A stretch of DNA of 16,330 bases from Anaerolineae bacterium (GCA_020433835.1 JAGRBY010000099.1:1-16330), one strand, 5' to 3'; shown: positions 9,001 through 16,228, counted from the first letter of the stretch. Translations and numbers: made by a program. The notes: a model not told the origin generated them from the letters alone.

Positions 9001-9126
9001 CAAAAAGGAACGGGTTTAGGTTTGGCGATTGTAAAAGGTATTATTGACAAACATAATGGACGTATCTGGTTAGAAAGCGTTTTTGGTGAAGGTAGCACCT
9101 TTGCTTTTACGGTCTCAATTTGTTAG
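6031..9126 (+). CDS. Soluble multi-GAF sensor histidine kinase (4xGAF-PAS-HisKA-HATPase_c)
   Basis: From ATG 6031 the product has 1031 residues and no membrane segment. Domains in order: a divergent GAF-like region (about 35-185), a typical GAF (about 200-355, with MGEGIAGWVVQNNRS and SVLCVPLVIQGKPIGALEVLN), a third (about 360-525), a diverged fourth (about 535-690), a PAS (about 695-800), HisKA with phospho-accepting H819 in TVSHDLRAPLSN, and HATPase_c with the N-box N935 (GNAIKYT), the G1 box DTGIGIP (D963) and the G2 box GTGLGL (993-998). The catalytic boxes are complete. Short helical linkers between modules fit signal relay along a parallel dimer. The frame is open upstream to a TTG at 5911 (40 more residues), but those residues resemble no domain and no ribosome site supports either start. 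No response regulator is linked. The mrp operon follows 307 bases downstream in the same direction. Confidence 0.92.
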   Translation: MHKQVTKINSLTSILQLLSKIPQAFNPPTPLPQCILAVNEIMLEIVNMDAIWVYTTGPLPLCSVGSIRTPLRVAPQARVTVIDDDPPHESRWLNTTLMGQVMTSQIPYFSQPIRNEAIDADLSDTMLDLFGIQPLAIIPLIADYHLLGVYLVGKNAKREQILSEDTKDLLIYLGDVLAQALHSDFLKSRSRRHTDALIMLNQIAQTITSTLDIDDVIQRTMAGINSILDVEAGSLLLIDEKSNELNFKVTLRGENKQITSYRLNMGEGIAGWVVQNNRSAMVNNVKTDRRFSPKIDDAINFDTNSVLCVPLVIQGKPIGALEVLNKRNGPFDEDDQDLLVSMVASLSVALKNVALYDDAQKRAHINHIINKVTAAINAGHGLSATAKIIYKQSSRLFSFDHMSILLIDESGHSVRQWRFGEFGCAEQPYYIPLNKSRLAQIIESRQGHIEADLSCLKPGRKIYPDDALSTSDRVKAKMTVPLTTKKQPYGAISLGSHKANCYGLRELELLEQLAPQIAVAIEKALLIDALEQRNNEMQLLNRLGEMLVSTTKPRLIFETTLNVVPRLLPGDVQGVIIVGEEGAYVGAAVPFEFQKSDIILNKLVTTLAELRENEAPIEVIVTKCIAGNIPVDSNWQPTKVMSLPILTRRGAQGLIYVAFGQGEYLSDDILRISSLIVSQISVAIENAHLFQQVEQERGRLAAIVASSTDAILVVSSQGQIVLDNPAAREVMGVHESQNGRLLSESTQSTAIIDLFTTAMQGGKSTGEVALADGRTFFANLSPVSAGEAGIIGWVATMQDVSHFKELDQLKNDFVSTVSHDLRAPLSNILMATNLIVEVGEINADQQELLGAIDRRVRVMADFIEDMLDISKIDAGIDMEMAACDLVSIINDVVRNLAPQALDKKIALVQNLTQDIPPILANEMRIRQVMNNLIGNAIKYTLENGQVTVNAFCHNGEVQVEISDTGIGIPVNDRPHVFEKFYRVRGEHALNQKGTGLGLAIVKGIIDKHNGRIWLESVFGEGSTFAFTVSIC

Positions 9127-9174
9127 AGTGCATTTTTTGTTTTCTTATTCTCCTCTCACCTTATTATGAACAAT

Positions 9175-9203
9175 TTGACAATACAAAGTTTACGTGTTAA
9201 AGA
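9175..9203 (+). promoter_or_regulatory. Promoter of the mrp operon
   Basis: A perfect TTGACA (9175-9180) is followed after exactly 17 bp by TAAAGA (9198-9203), a weak -10 compensated by an extended TG at 9195-9196. Transcription should start near 9210, giving a leader of about 220 bases before mrpA. Confidence 0.6.
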
Positions 9204-9210
9204 TTAGGTC

Positions 9211-9233
9211 AGACTAATTATATGAATTAGTTT
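9211..9233. repeat. Inverted repeat at the predicted mrp transcription start
   Basis: ACTAATT (9213-9219) and AATTAGT (9225-9231) pair perfectly around the 5-nt loop ATATG, and one G-T plus one A-T pair extend the stem to nine. It begins where transcription should begin, so it may be an operator for an AT-rich-site repressor or a 5'-end hairpin that stabilises the mRNA. There is no following U-run of terminator length. Confidence 0.45.
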
Positions 9234-9433
9234 GATACTAGCTCAGTTAACCACCCACTTCAGAATTAATGTTACTTTACTTGATCTTGATTCCTCGATT
9301 AGTAAGGCTTGTAATCTCCTCCCTATCAGGAGAGAGTTATCCGTCAGCCCTCGTAGGTTTGGAGCGCTGCAGACTTTTGTTCCCTCAAATTGACCACCAT
9401 CAACCAAATACTATAAAAAAGGTAACTCAATAA

Positions 9434-11845
9434 ATGCTGCTAGCCGTCTTATCTGGTTTCATTTTAGCAATTTTAGCTCCATTGCTCTATAAGGTTGGGC
9501 GTGGAGTTACGGGGTGGGTGCTTGCCCTTCTACCCCTTAGTCTATTTATTTATTTTATTGGATTTATTGAACCGGTGGCGCACGGCGAAGCGGTTACGTT
9601 TACCTACGCCTGGATCCCGTCGCTTGGTATCAATTTGTCGTTTTATGTCGATGGGTTGAGTTTGCTTTTTGCGCTCATCATCTCCGGCGTTGGAACGCTC
9701 ATCGTCATTTATGGGGGTGGCTATCTGGCCCATCATGAGTATGTCAATCGTTTTTTTGTGTACATTCTCATGTTTATGGCGTCGATGTTGGGGGTGGTTC
9801 TCTCCAACAACTTGCTATCGCTCTTTGTCTTCTGGGAACTAACCAGTGTTACCTCCTATCTGCTGATTGGCTATTATCACGAAAAGCCAGAGTCGCGCTA
9901 TGCAGCATTACAAGCAATGTTAGTTACGGGCGGTGGCGGGCTGGCTATGATGGCCGGATTTGTGATGTTGGCTATCGTCGGCGGCAGTTGGGAAATATCC
10001 TCTTTGTTTGAACAGGGCGAGCTAATTCGGTCGAGTGCCCAGTATCTGCCTATTCTTCTCCTTATTTTGCTCGGCGCGTTTACAAAATCAGCCCAATTTC
10101 CTTTTCATTTTTGGTTGCCGGGCGCGATGGCGGCTCCGGCTCCGGTGAGTGCCTATCTTCACTCCGCCACAATGGTCAAAGCCGGCATATACTTGGTGGC
10201 CCGCATGAGCCCTATTTTGGGCCATACGGAAACATGGCTTTATGTCGTAACCGGCTTTGGAACGGTAACCATGTTGATGGCCGCCCACATTGCCTGGCAG
10301 CAAACCGATCTCAAGCGTATTCTGGCCTATTCAACCGTAAGCGCTCTTGGTATCTTGATGATGCTTTTAGGTCTGGGCGAACACGTCGCCGTCGAGGCCG
10401 CTATGGTCTTTTTGGTCGTCCACTCGATGTACAAAGGCTCACTGTTTATGATAGCCGGCGCGGTCGATCACGAAACCGGCCAGCGTCATATTACGGGGTT
10501 GGGCGGTCTGATCAAATCGATGCCGTTTAGCGGAGTTGCGGCCGTGCTGGCGGCAGCGTCGATGTCTGGATTGCCGCTATTTTTAGGATTTATCGGTAAA
10601 GAACTCATTTACGAAGCCACACTGGAATCCCATATTCTACCACTGGCTCTTACGATTATAGCCGTGTTAACCAATATTTTAACCATTACCGCCGCCGGTA
10701 TGGTGAGCATCAAGCCTTTCTTCGGTCAAGAAGTTAAAACACCCAAGCATGCCCATGAAGCCCCGTGGAGTATGCGGTTAGGGCCAATTACACTGGCCAG
10801 TTTGGGCCTTATTATAGGGACAGTCCCGTTTGCTGCCGAGGAATTTGGTTCCCTTCTGGTTGGCCCGGCCGCAGGGGGTATCCTGAATGAGGCTTTAGAG
10901 GTTCACTTGCATATTTTGCCGGCAGAACTCGGCACGGTGGTTATGCTCAGTGCGATTACGGTGTTAGGCGGTATCGGCGTTTATGCTATTCGAGGTATGT
11001 TAGGTCAAATTGTAGCTCCACTTAATGCTGTATCAGTCGTTGGCCCGGAAAAGTGGTATCAATGGGCCTTAGATGGAATGATGGCTTCGGCAAAATGGCA
11101 GACAAGAGTTCTGCAAAGTGGTTACCTGCGTAACTATCTCATCATCACTATTTTGACCACGGTTGGTCTGGCCGGCAGCACCCTCATTTTGCAAGGTGCT
11201 CTGCAAAACTTGTCGGCGATTACCATGCCCGAAGCCCAGATTCATGAGCTAATGCTTGTCGTGATGATTTTGGGCGCTATCGTGCTTGTACTACGTACCT
11301 CATCACGATTGACCGCTGTGGCCGGTTTGGGGGTGGTAGGATACGGTATCGCCATACTCTTTGTCCTCTTCGGTGCACCCGATTTGGCGATGACCCAGTT
11401 TTCTATCGAAACGCTAAGCGTCATTTTGTTGGTTCTTGTTTTGTACCGATTGCCAACCTTCACTAATTTCTCGACACGTTTCGAACGTGTCCGAGATTTA
11501 GTTATCTCATTAATGTGCGGAGCACTCATTACCGCTTTGGTGCTTATCGAGACAGCATTGCCGATAAACTCGCGTCTGACCCCTTACTTTGCTGAAAACA
11601 GCCTCACTCTGGCGAGAGGTCACAATGTTGTGAACGTTATTTTAGTTGACTTCAGAGGGATTGATACCATGGGCGAGATCACCGTTTTAGGGATGGCTGC
11701 TCTAGGTGTTTATGGTTTGTTAAAATTACGTCTGGCTAAAACAGAAACCTCTAAGACAGCGGGTGTAAGCCAGCCCGAACCCGTATTAAAACCGACCGAA
11801 ACTTATACTCCGCTACCCGTAAAAGAAAAAGTTGATCAACCCTAG
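9434..11845 (+). CDS. mrpA: Mrp cation/proton antiporter subunit A
   Basis: The 803-residue polytopic protein is the largest subunit of the Mrp (Mnh/Sha) Na+/H+ antiporter. It is homologous to complex I subunit NuoL and has the expected family length of about 800. The N-terminal antiporter core carries FVFWELTSVTSYLLIGYYHE (E135), TKSAQFPFHFWLPGAM (K218) and LHSATMVKAGIYL (H242, K249), the charged residues of the proton path. The C-terminal part has GAPDLAMTQFSIETLSV (D650, E659) and VNVILVDFRGIDTMGE (E748), typical of the MrpA tail fused to an MrpB-like domain. A hydrophilic tail of about 35 residues, rich in Pro, Lys and Thr, ends the protein. ATG 9434 has only a modest AAGGTAA upstream, and a TAA in the same frame lies immediately before it, so no upstream start is possible. 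It is the first of seven genes in the standard A-G order. Confidence 0.96.
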   Translation: MLLAVLSGFILAILAPLLYKVGRGVTGWVLALLPLSLFIYFIGFIEPVAHGEAVTFTYAWIPSLGINLSFYVDGLSLLFALIISGVGTLIVIYGGGYLAHHEYVNRFFVYILMFMASMLGVVLSNNLLSLFVFWELTSVTSYLLIGYYHEKPESRYAALQAMLVTGGGGLAMMAGFVMLAIVGGSWEISSLFEQGELIRSSAQYLPILLLILLGAFTKSAQFPFHFWLPGAMAAPAPVSAYLHSATMVKAGIYLVARMSPILGHTETWLYVVTGFGTVTMLMAAHIAWQQTDLKRILAYSTVSALGILMMLLGLGEHVAVEAAMVFLVVHSMYKGSLFMIAGAVDHETGQRHITGLGGLIKSMPFSGVAAVLAAASMSGLPLFLGFIGKELIYEATLESHILPLALTIIAVLTNILTITAAGMVSIKPFFGQEVKTPKHAHEAPWSMRLGPITLASLGLIIGTVPFAAEEFGSLLVGPAAGGILNEALEVHLHILPAELGTVVMLSAITVLGGIGVYAIRGMLGQIVAPLNAVSVVGPEKWYQWALDGMMASAKWQTRVLQSGYLRNYLIITILTTVGLAGSTLILQGALQNLSAITMPEAQIHELMLVVMILGAIVLVLRTSSRLTAVAGLGVVGYGIAILFVLFGAPDLAMTQFSIETLSVILLVLVLYRLPTFTNFSTRFERVRDLVISLMCGALITALVLIETALPINSRLTPYFAENSLTLARGHNVVNVILVDFRGIDTMGEITVLGMAALGVYGLLKLRLAKTETSKTAGVSQPEPVLKPTETYTPLPVKEKVDQP

Positions 11846-11869
11846 CCCATCATCAGGAGAACATAGCCC

Positions 11870-12283
11870 ATGCAATTTTCTTTGATTTTATCTACCGCCG
11901 TTCGGTATATGCTGCCCCTCATGCTGATATTTTCAGTATTTATCTTGCTAAGAGGTCATCATGAGCCGGGCGGAGGCTTTATCGGAGGGTTAGTGGCAGC
12001 CGCCGCCTTCGCTCTCTATTCATTTACCAATAAACTTGATGAAGTTCGTCGGGCGCTTCGGGTTGAACCACGAACCTTGATAGGCGTTGGTTTATTGGTG
12101 GCCGTGAGCAGCGCCACGTTATCTTTATTTTTAGGATTACCCTTTATGACCGGTCTGTGGTATCACGATCCCTTGCCTGTTTTGGGTAAGCTCGGAACAC
12201 CGGTTGTATTTGATTTTGGTGTTTATCTTGTGGTTATTGGCGTAACCTTGCTCATTATTTTTTCACTTACAGAGGAGGGTTAA
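11870..12283 (+). CDS. mrpB: Mrp antiporter subunit B
   Basis: The 137-residue membrane protein matches MnhB/MrpB. The family signature appears as [20 protein letters not shown] (28-47), followed by further helices and the motif [17 protein letters not shown] near the end. MrpB is an essential small subunit of the hetero-oligomeric antiporter in the cytoplasmic membrane. AGGAG at 11855-11859 precedes the ATG by about 10 bases, and 24 bases separate it from the mrpA stop. The length is normal for the family. Confidence 0.95.
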   Translation: MQFSLILSTAVRYMLPLMLIFSVFILLRGHHEPGGGFIGGLVAAAAFALYSFTNKLDEVRRALRVEPRTLIGVGLLVAVSSATLSLFLGLPFMTGLWYHDPLPVLGKLGTPVVFDFGVYLVVIGVTLLIIFSLTEEG

Positions 12284-12285
12284 CT

Positions 12286-12642
12286 GTGGAAGTCATACTC
12301 GCGTTTGTTGTTGGAGCATTATACACTGCCGGTCTTTATATGATTTTACGACGTAGCATTGTGAAGTTGATTTTGGGATTGGGTCTATTAGGACACGCGG
12401 CCAACCTGATGATCTTTACAATTGGTCGCCTCACTCGAGGTAGCCCCCCGATTATTGGCCATGAGGCTGAAACATTGGTCGGTCCCTTTGCCGATCCTTT
12501 GCCACAAGCTTTGATTTTAACTGCGATTGTTATTGGCTTCGGCGTACAGGCCTTTGCAATTGTACTGGTGAAGCGTGCCTACCAAACCGTCAATACCGAA
12601 GATTTCGATCAAATGCGTTCAACCGATCTCTACGAGGCATAA
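12286..12642 (+). CDS. mrpC: Mrp antiporter subunit C (NuoK-like)
   Basis: The 118-residue protein has three helices and is homologous to NuoK of complex I. It carries the conserved MrpC block [21 protein letters not shown] (about 70-90) and a GHAANL motif in the second helix. The GTG start at 12286 follows a clear GAGGAGGG ribosome site within the end of mrpB, two bases after the mrpB TAA, so translation is likely coupled. Family length is about 110-120. Confidence 0.95.
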   Translation: MEVILAFVVGALYTAGLYMILRRSIVKLILGLGLLGHAANLMIFTIGRLTRGSPPIIGHEAETLVGPFADPLPQALILTAIVIGFGVQAFAIVLVKRAYQTVNTEDFDQMRSTDLYEA

Positions 12643-12649
12643 TTATTCT

Positions 12650-14176
12650 ATGAATGTGCTACTGATTCTACCCCTTATCATCCCTTTCATTACTGGTATT
12701 ATCCTGATTTTATTGTGGAATAATCGAGCCGCCCAGCGAACTGTAAGTGTTGTTGGTTCAGCAGCGCTGTTTACCGTCACGATTGTTCTTTTATTTACTG
12801 TATGGCAGAATGGTATTCTTGCTGTACAAATTGGCGGTTGGCCGGCCCCTTACGGTATCACCCTGGTGGCCGACTTACTTAGTGCTATTATGTTAGTTCT
12901 GGGGGGGCTAATGTCCATATCCGTAGCTGTCTATTCATTAGCCAGTATGGATGCGGAACGTGAGGCTTTTGGTTACCACCCTCTCTTTCACATTTTGATG
13001 ATGGGCATATCCGGCTCGTTCTTAACCGGTGACCTGTTTAACCTCTATGTGTGGTTTGAGGTAATGCTTATCTCCTCGTTTGTACTTGTGGCACTCGGTG
13101 GTGAACAAGGGCAGTTAGAGGGCGGTATCAAATATGTTACCCTGAACCTCATCTCCTCGGCTATTTTTCTGGCGGCGGTCGGATTACTTTATGGGCTGGT
13201 CGGTACACTCAATATGGCTGACCTATCCGTTCAACTGCGATCCTCGGATCAACCAGGTATTGTTCTGACCTTGGCAATGCTCTTTTTGATTGCGTTTGGG
13301 CTTAAAGCTGCCGTCTTTCCCTTGTACTTCTGGCTGCCGGCCTCCTACCACACTCCGCCGGTTGCTGTCTCCGCTATCTTTTCCGGTTTACTTACCAAAG
13401 TAGGGGTTTATACGTTAATCCGTGTCTTCACCCTACTTTTTATCATCGATCCGGCCTACACCCACACCATTTTGCTGGTTATCGCCGGTTTTACGATGTT
13501 AAGCGGTGTACTGGGGGCAGCGGCACAAAATGAGTTTCGTCGCATTTTGTCTTTCCACATCGTAAGCCAGATCGGTTATATGGTGATGGGCTTGGCCCTC
13601 TACACGCCGCTGGCTATTGCCGGAGCCGTGTTCTACATTACCCACCACATTGTGGTAAAAACCAACCTCTTCCTGGTTAGCGGTGTGGTGCATCGGCTGC
13701 GTGGAACCTATCAATTGAAAAAATTGGGCGGTATTTATCGCCTGTATCCGCTGTTGGGTGTTCTCTTCCTTATTCCTGCCTTTTCCCTGGCCGGAATTCC
13801 GCCTCTGTCCGGTTTTTGGGCCAAATTTGTTTTGATCAGAGCCGGCTTAGAGACCCAACAGTACATTATTGTTGCCGTAGCTTTGGTTGTTAGCCTATTA
13901 ACCATCTTTTCGATGACGAAAATCTGGGCCGAAGTTTTCTGGAAAGCCGAACCCGAACTTGACCCGGCATACCCACGCGAGGATCTTTCACTGGGTGCCT
14001 TAGCCGGCTATATATTGCCTATTGCTGCTCTGGCAGCCGTAACCATTGTAATTGGTCTTTTCTCTGAGCCGTTTGTTAGGCTCGCTATCGATGCGGCTGA
14101 GCAGCTACTCGATCCAAACCAATACATTCATGCGGTTAGACCCGAATTGCTTGAAGGCATTGTTCAAGCCCGATAA
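12650..14176 (+). CDS. mrpD: Mrp antiporter subunit D (NuoM/NuoN-like)
   Basis: The 508-residue polytopic subunit is homologous to the antiporter-like subunits of complex I. Key residues are in place: E137 in [20 protein letters not shown]219 in [15 protein letters not shown], then H234 and K250 in the [13 protein letters not shown] helix. E137 and K219 correspond to residues known to be essential in Bacillus MrpD. ATG 12650, seven bases after mrpC, is chosen because the alternative in-frame start at 12575 would overlap mrpC by 68 bases. Only a weak GAGG lies upstream, which suggests coupling to mrpC translation. Confidence 0.96.
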   Translation: MNVLLILPLIIPFITGIILILLWNNRAAQRTVSVVGSAALFTVTIVLLFTVWQNGILAVQIGGWPAPYGITLVADLLSAIMLVLGGLMSISVAVYSLASMDAEREAFGYHPLFHILMMGISGSFLTGDLFNLYVWFEVMLISSFVLVALGGEQGQLEGGIKYVTLNLISSAIFLAAVGLLYGLVGTLNMADLSVQLRSSDQPGIVLTLAMLFLIAFGLKAAVFPLYFWLPASYHTPPVAVSAIFSGLLTKVGVYTLIRVFTLLFIIDPAYTHTILLVIAGFTMLSGVLGAAAQNEFRRILSFHIVSQIGYMVMGLALYTPLAIAGAVFYITHHIVVKTNLFLVSGVVHRLRGTYQLKKLGGIYRLYPLLGVLFLIPAFSLAGIPPLSGFWAKFVLIRAGLETQQYIIVAVALVVSLLTIFSMTKIWAEVFWKAEPELDPAYPREDLSLGALAGYILPIAALAAVTIVIGLFSEPFVRLAIDAAEQLLDPNQYIHAVRPELLEGIVQAR

Positions 14177-14209
14177 TGAAACACATCATCTTAATTGCGG
14201 AGAAGCGGT

Positions 14210-14683
14210 ATGGGTATATTCCTACTTAATATTCTGTTAGCGGTCGCCTGGGCATCCTTAGAGGGTGAATTTTCAGGTGTCAATCTACTGGCCGGTTTTG
14301 TGCTAGGCTATTTCGCCTTATGGTTAACCCAATTTGTAATGGGCACATCTAACTATTTTGTGAAGCTGCGCCAGGTTGTCGAGTTACTAGCGCTTTTCAC
14401 GTGGGAGTTAATTAGAGCCAACCTCCGCGTTGCTTACAGCGTATTGGCCCCTTTTAGCTCGATGCGGCCCGGAATTGTTGCTGTGCCACTCGATCTTAAA
14501 TCGGATCTGGGCATTACTACCTTGGCTAATATGATTACCTTAACGCCGGGTACACTCAGTATTGATGTCTCCGATGACCGCAAGGTCGTTTATGTCCACG
14601 GGATGCACGTTGATCATCTCGAAGATTTCAAGCATGAAATCAAAGATGGCTTCGAGCGAAAAGTTATGGAGGTGTTTGAATAA
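14210..14683 (+). CDS. mrpE: Mrp antiporter subunit E
   Basis: The 157-residue protein has two N-terminal helices and a cytoplasmic C-terminal domain. It carries the family hallmark NMITLTPGTLSIDV (107-120) followed by VYVHGM, as in MnhE/MrpE. GGAGAAG at 14199-14205 precedes the ATG at 14210 with good spacing and decides against the in-frame TTG at 14195. The last base of its TAA stop is the first base of the mrpF ATG. The family function is structural support of the antiporter complex. Confidence 0.95.
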   Translation: MGIFLLNILLAVAWASLEGEFSGVNLLAGFVLGYFALWLTQFVMGTSNYFVKLRQVVELLALFTWELIRANLRVAYSVLAPFSSMRPGIVAVPLDLKSDLGITTLANMITLTPGTLSIDVSDDRKVVYVHGMHVDHLEDFKHEIKDGFERKVMEVFE

Positions 14684-14949
14684 TGCTGCAAACATTTGGT
14701 TTGTTTGTTGTTTTGCCAATACTGTCCATAGCTATCCTGTTAACTTTGATACGGCTAATAAAAGGACCAACCCTATCAGATCGCGTTGTAGCTCTTGATT
14801 TAATGACAACATTGGGCATAGGGGTTATCGCTGCTTCTGCTATTGTCTATCACGAGCCGATCTTTTTAGATGTGGCTCTGATTGTGGCCTTGGTTTCATT
14901 TTTGGGAACAATTGCTTTTGCCTATTACGTAGAAAAAGGGACTAAATAA
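14683..14949 (+). CDS. mrpF: Mrp antiporter subunit F
   Basis: The 88-residue, three-helix protein has the MrpF signature GPTLSDRVVALDLMTTLGIG (28-47, with D33, R34 and D39) and FLDVALIVALVSFLGTIAFA near the C-terminus. A strong GGAGGTG (14668-14674) inside mrpE serves as its ribosome site, and a one-base TAATG overlap couples it to mrpE. The same overlap joins it to mrpG. Confidence 0.95.
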   Translation: MLQTFGLFVVLPILSIAILLTLIRLIKGPTLSDRVVALDLMTTLGIGVIAASAIVYHEPIFLDVALIVALVSFLGTIAFAYYVEKGTK

Positions 14950-15356
14950 TGCGAGACTGGATGGCTATTATTTGTATTTTTATTGGCTCGGCGTTTATGC
15001 TCATTTCGGCCATTGGTGTATTACGATTACCTGATCTGTATTTGCGAATGTCAGCCTCAACCAAATCGTCAACCCTGGGCGTGATTTTTATTTTGTTAGC
15101 AGCCGCCCTTTTCTTCGATGAACTGAGCATTGTAAGTCGAGCGCTGGCGGCTATTGCTTTTCTCTTGCTCACAGCTCCCGTGGCTGCCCACCGCATGGGA
15201 CGCGCTGCTTATTTCAATGGTGTTCCATTATGGGAGGGAACCCGCTATAACGATTTACGAGGTAAGTACGATCAAAAAACCCATAAATTGGCGGGACCCG
15301 ACGGCTCTATAATAGATGCAACTCCTGATGCACCTCGAAAAGCTATTTCTTCATAG
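14949..15356 (+). CDS. mrpG: Mrp antiporter subunit G
   Basis: The 135-residue membrane protein carries the MrpG motifs GVLRLPDLYLRMSASTKSST (23-42) and LLTAPVAAHRMGRAAY (73-88). A hydrophilic C-terminal tail of about 45 residues follows. It starts in a TAATG overlap with mrpF, with AAGGGA (14936-14941) as ribosome site. It is the last gene of the operon; the terminator begins 18 bases after its TAG. Confidence 0.95.
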   Translation: MRDWMAIICIFIGSAFMLISAIGVLRLPDLYLRMSASTKSSTLGVIFILLAAALFFDELSIVSRALAAIAFLLLTAPVAAHRMGRAAYFNGVPLWEGTRYNDLRGKYDQKTHKLAGPDGSIIDATPDAPRKAISS

Positions 15357-15374
15357 GGCATCTTCGCAGAAATG

Positions 15375-15415
15375 AAAAACTGCCTGGCGTTGATCAACAA
15401 TGCCAGGCAGTTTTT
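15375..15415. terminator. Bidirectional intrinsic terminator between mrpG and the thioredoxin gene
   Basis: AAAAACTGCCTGGC (15375-15388) and GCCAGGCAGTTTTT (15402-15415) are perfect reverse complements around a 13-nt loop. The A-run on one side and the T-run on the other let the hairpin stop transcription in both directions, as fits two convergent genes. The loop itself contains the 10-bp palindrome GTTGATCAAC (15389-15398). Confidence 0.92.
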
Positions 15416-15430
15416 GTATAGCTGGGTAAT

Positions 15431-16135
15431 TTATTCAGATAATGCTTCAGCAAAGGCTATCTCAAAATCCTCTTCCGGTACACCGCCAAACCATTGCTTG
15501 ATGACGTTTCCTTCGCCATCAAGTAAATAAAATTCCGGCTGGGCGCGTCGACCCAATGTTTGAATAAAATCTTGATTGGCGGGGTTATCCACATCCAGAT
15601 AAACAAAATTAATACTATCCCAGTGTTTGTTTTCTAACCCATGCACGATGGGTGCCATTCGTTTGCAGGTCGGTCACCAAAAAGCGAAAAATTCAACCAA
15701 CTGAACCTGCCCCGATGCCAGATTTACAGTGGCCGGATCGGTGGGGTAAAATTGGTCAAGCGGTCTGGAAGGAGGTGGTTCTGTTTGGGCTTCGACTACA
15801 ATTTCGGTGGTCGGTTCAACAGCCGCAATCTCAACAGGAGCTTCAACAGATTCATCGGGCGACTGGTTCGCTTCCGTAATAGGGGCGGCCTGGTTTGAGG
15901 CTTCGCTGTCGACCATAATCGCCTCGGTTTCCTGGGTTGCTTCCGTTGATGGGCCATCATTCTCCGGCTGAACTTCATCTACTGCTACCGGTTGACTGAC
16001 CGCTTCAGGTTGGTTGGATATACCTCCGCAAGCTGACAACAAGCCTAAACTCATCAGCCCTATTCCTACGCCAATAAGCTGCCAGGCTTTAAGCTTACCC
16101 ACGGAGTGATCTCCAATGCTTTGCCAAAATTTCAT
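15431..16135 (-). CDS. Thioredoxin-fold lipoprotein with probable selenocysteine (in-frame TGA, UPTC active site)
   Basis: Read through one TGA, this is a 234-residue protein. A lipoprotein signal ends in the lipobox LSAC (C36). An acidic Glu/Pro/Thr-rich linker spans about 37-125. A thioredoxin-like domain fills 130-234, with LVEFFAFW before the active site, then TGA-P-T-C-K (154-158), RMAPIV, the beta strand NFVYLDVDNP, a probable cis-Pro in RAQPEFYLLD, and GNVIKQWFGG. In thioredoxins the position after that Trp is the nucleophilic Cys of CxxC, so the TGA (complement 15674-15676) replaces exactly that residue and U154 is expected. The frame stays intact for 80 codons afterwards, to a TAA. 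AAGGAG at 16141-16146, five bases upstream, fixes the ATG at 16135. The likely role is thiol-disulfide exchange outside the cytoplasmic membrane. If the organism does not decode Sec, this is a Cys-to-stop pseudogene or sequencing error. Confidence 0.72.
15637..15653 (-). promoter_or_regulatory. SECIS-like hairpin downstream of the in-frame TGA
   Basis: In the mRNA of the thioredoxin gene, ACCCAU and AUGGGU form a perfect 6-bp stem around the loop CGUGC. The loop begins 26 nt after the UGA and has a G at its second position. From memory, bacterial SECIS models ask for a short stem, a small loop with a G in its first two bases, and a UGA-to-loop distance of about 16-37 nt, all of which hold. 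A competing fold (GCAC/GUGC around CCAUC) overlaps it. Confidence 0.45.
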
Positions 16136-16199
16136 CGCATCTCCTTGATTTGTATGTGATCAACTTTATAAGGTCACGAAGGGGACTTTTACCTAGCCT

Positions 16200-16228
16200 A
16201 TTGCAAAAAAATTACAGAAATATAACAA
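16200..16228 (-). promoter_or_regulatory. Weak candidate promoter for the thioredoxin lipoprotein gene
   Basis: On the minus strand TTGTTA (16228-16223) and TGCAAT (16205-16200) are 17 bp apart, each with four of six consensus matches, about 65 bases before the ATG. The stretch from 16147 to the right edge is otherwise AT-rich and shows no gene I can support. Confidence 0.3.

Larger units (their letters stand above)
9127..9433. other. Leader and promoter region of the mrp operon
   Basis: These 307 bases separate the kinase stop from mrpA. They contain a T-rich stretch without a hairpin just after the kinase (9132-9145), a strong promoter (9175-9203), a hairpin at the predicted start (9211-9233), and a small inverted repeat, TCTCCT/AGGAGA, with a 7-nt loop (9315-9333). 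A 54-codon frame (9269-9433) ends at the base before the mrpA ATG. I match no riboswitch class by eye. Confidence 0.6.

Noticed and set aside
9238..9260. tRNA-like D-arm sequence (TAGCTCAGTTAACC)
   Set aside because: No matching T-arm GGTTC-RAN-CC, anticodon stem or acceptor stem follows at the right distance, so it is not a tRNA gene.
15674..15676. Reading TGA as Trp or Gly through a variant genetic code
   Set aside because: All other long genes use TGG for Trp and contain no in-frame TGA, and the aligned residue in thioredoxins is Cys. Selenocysteine or a mutation/error fits better.
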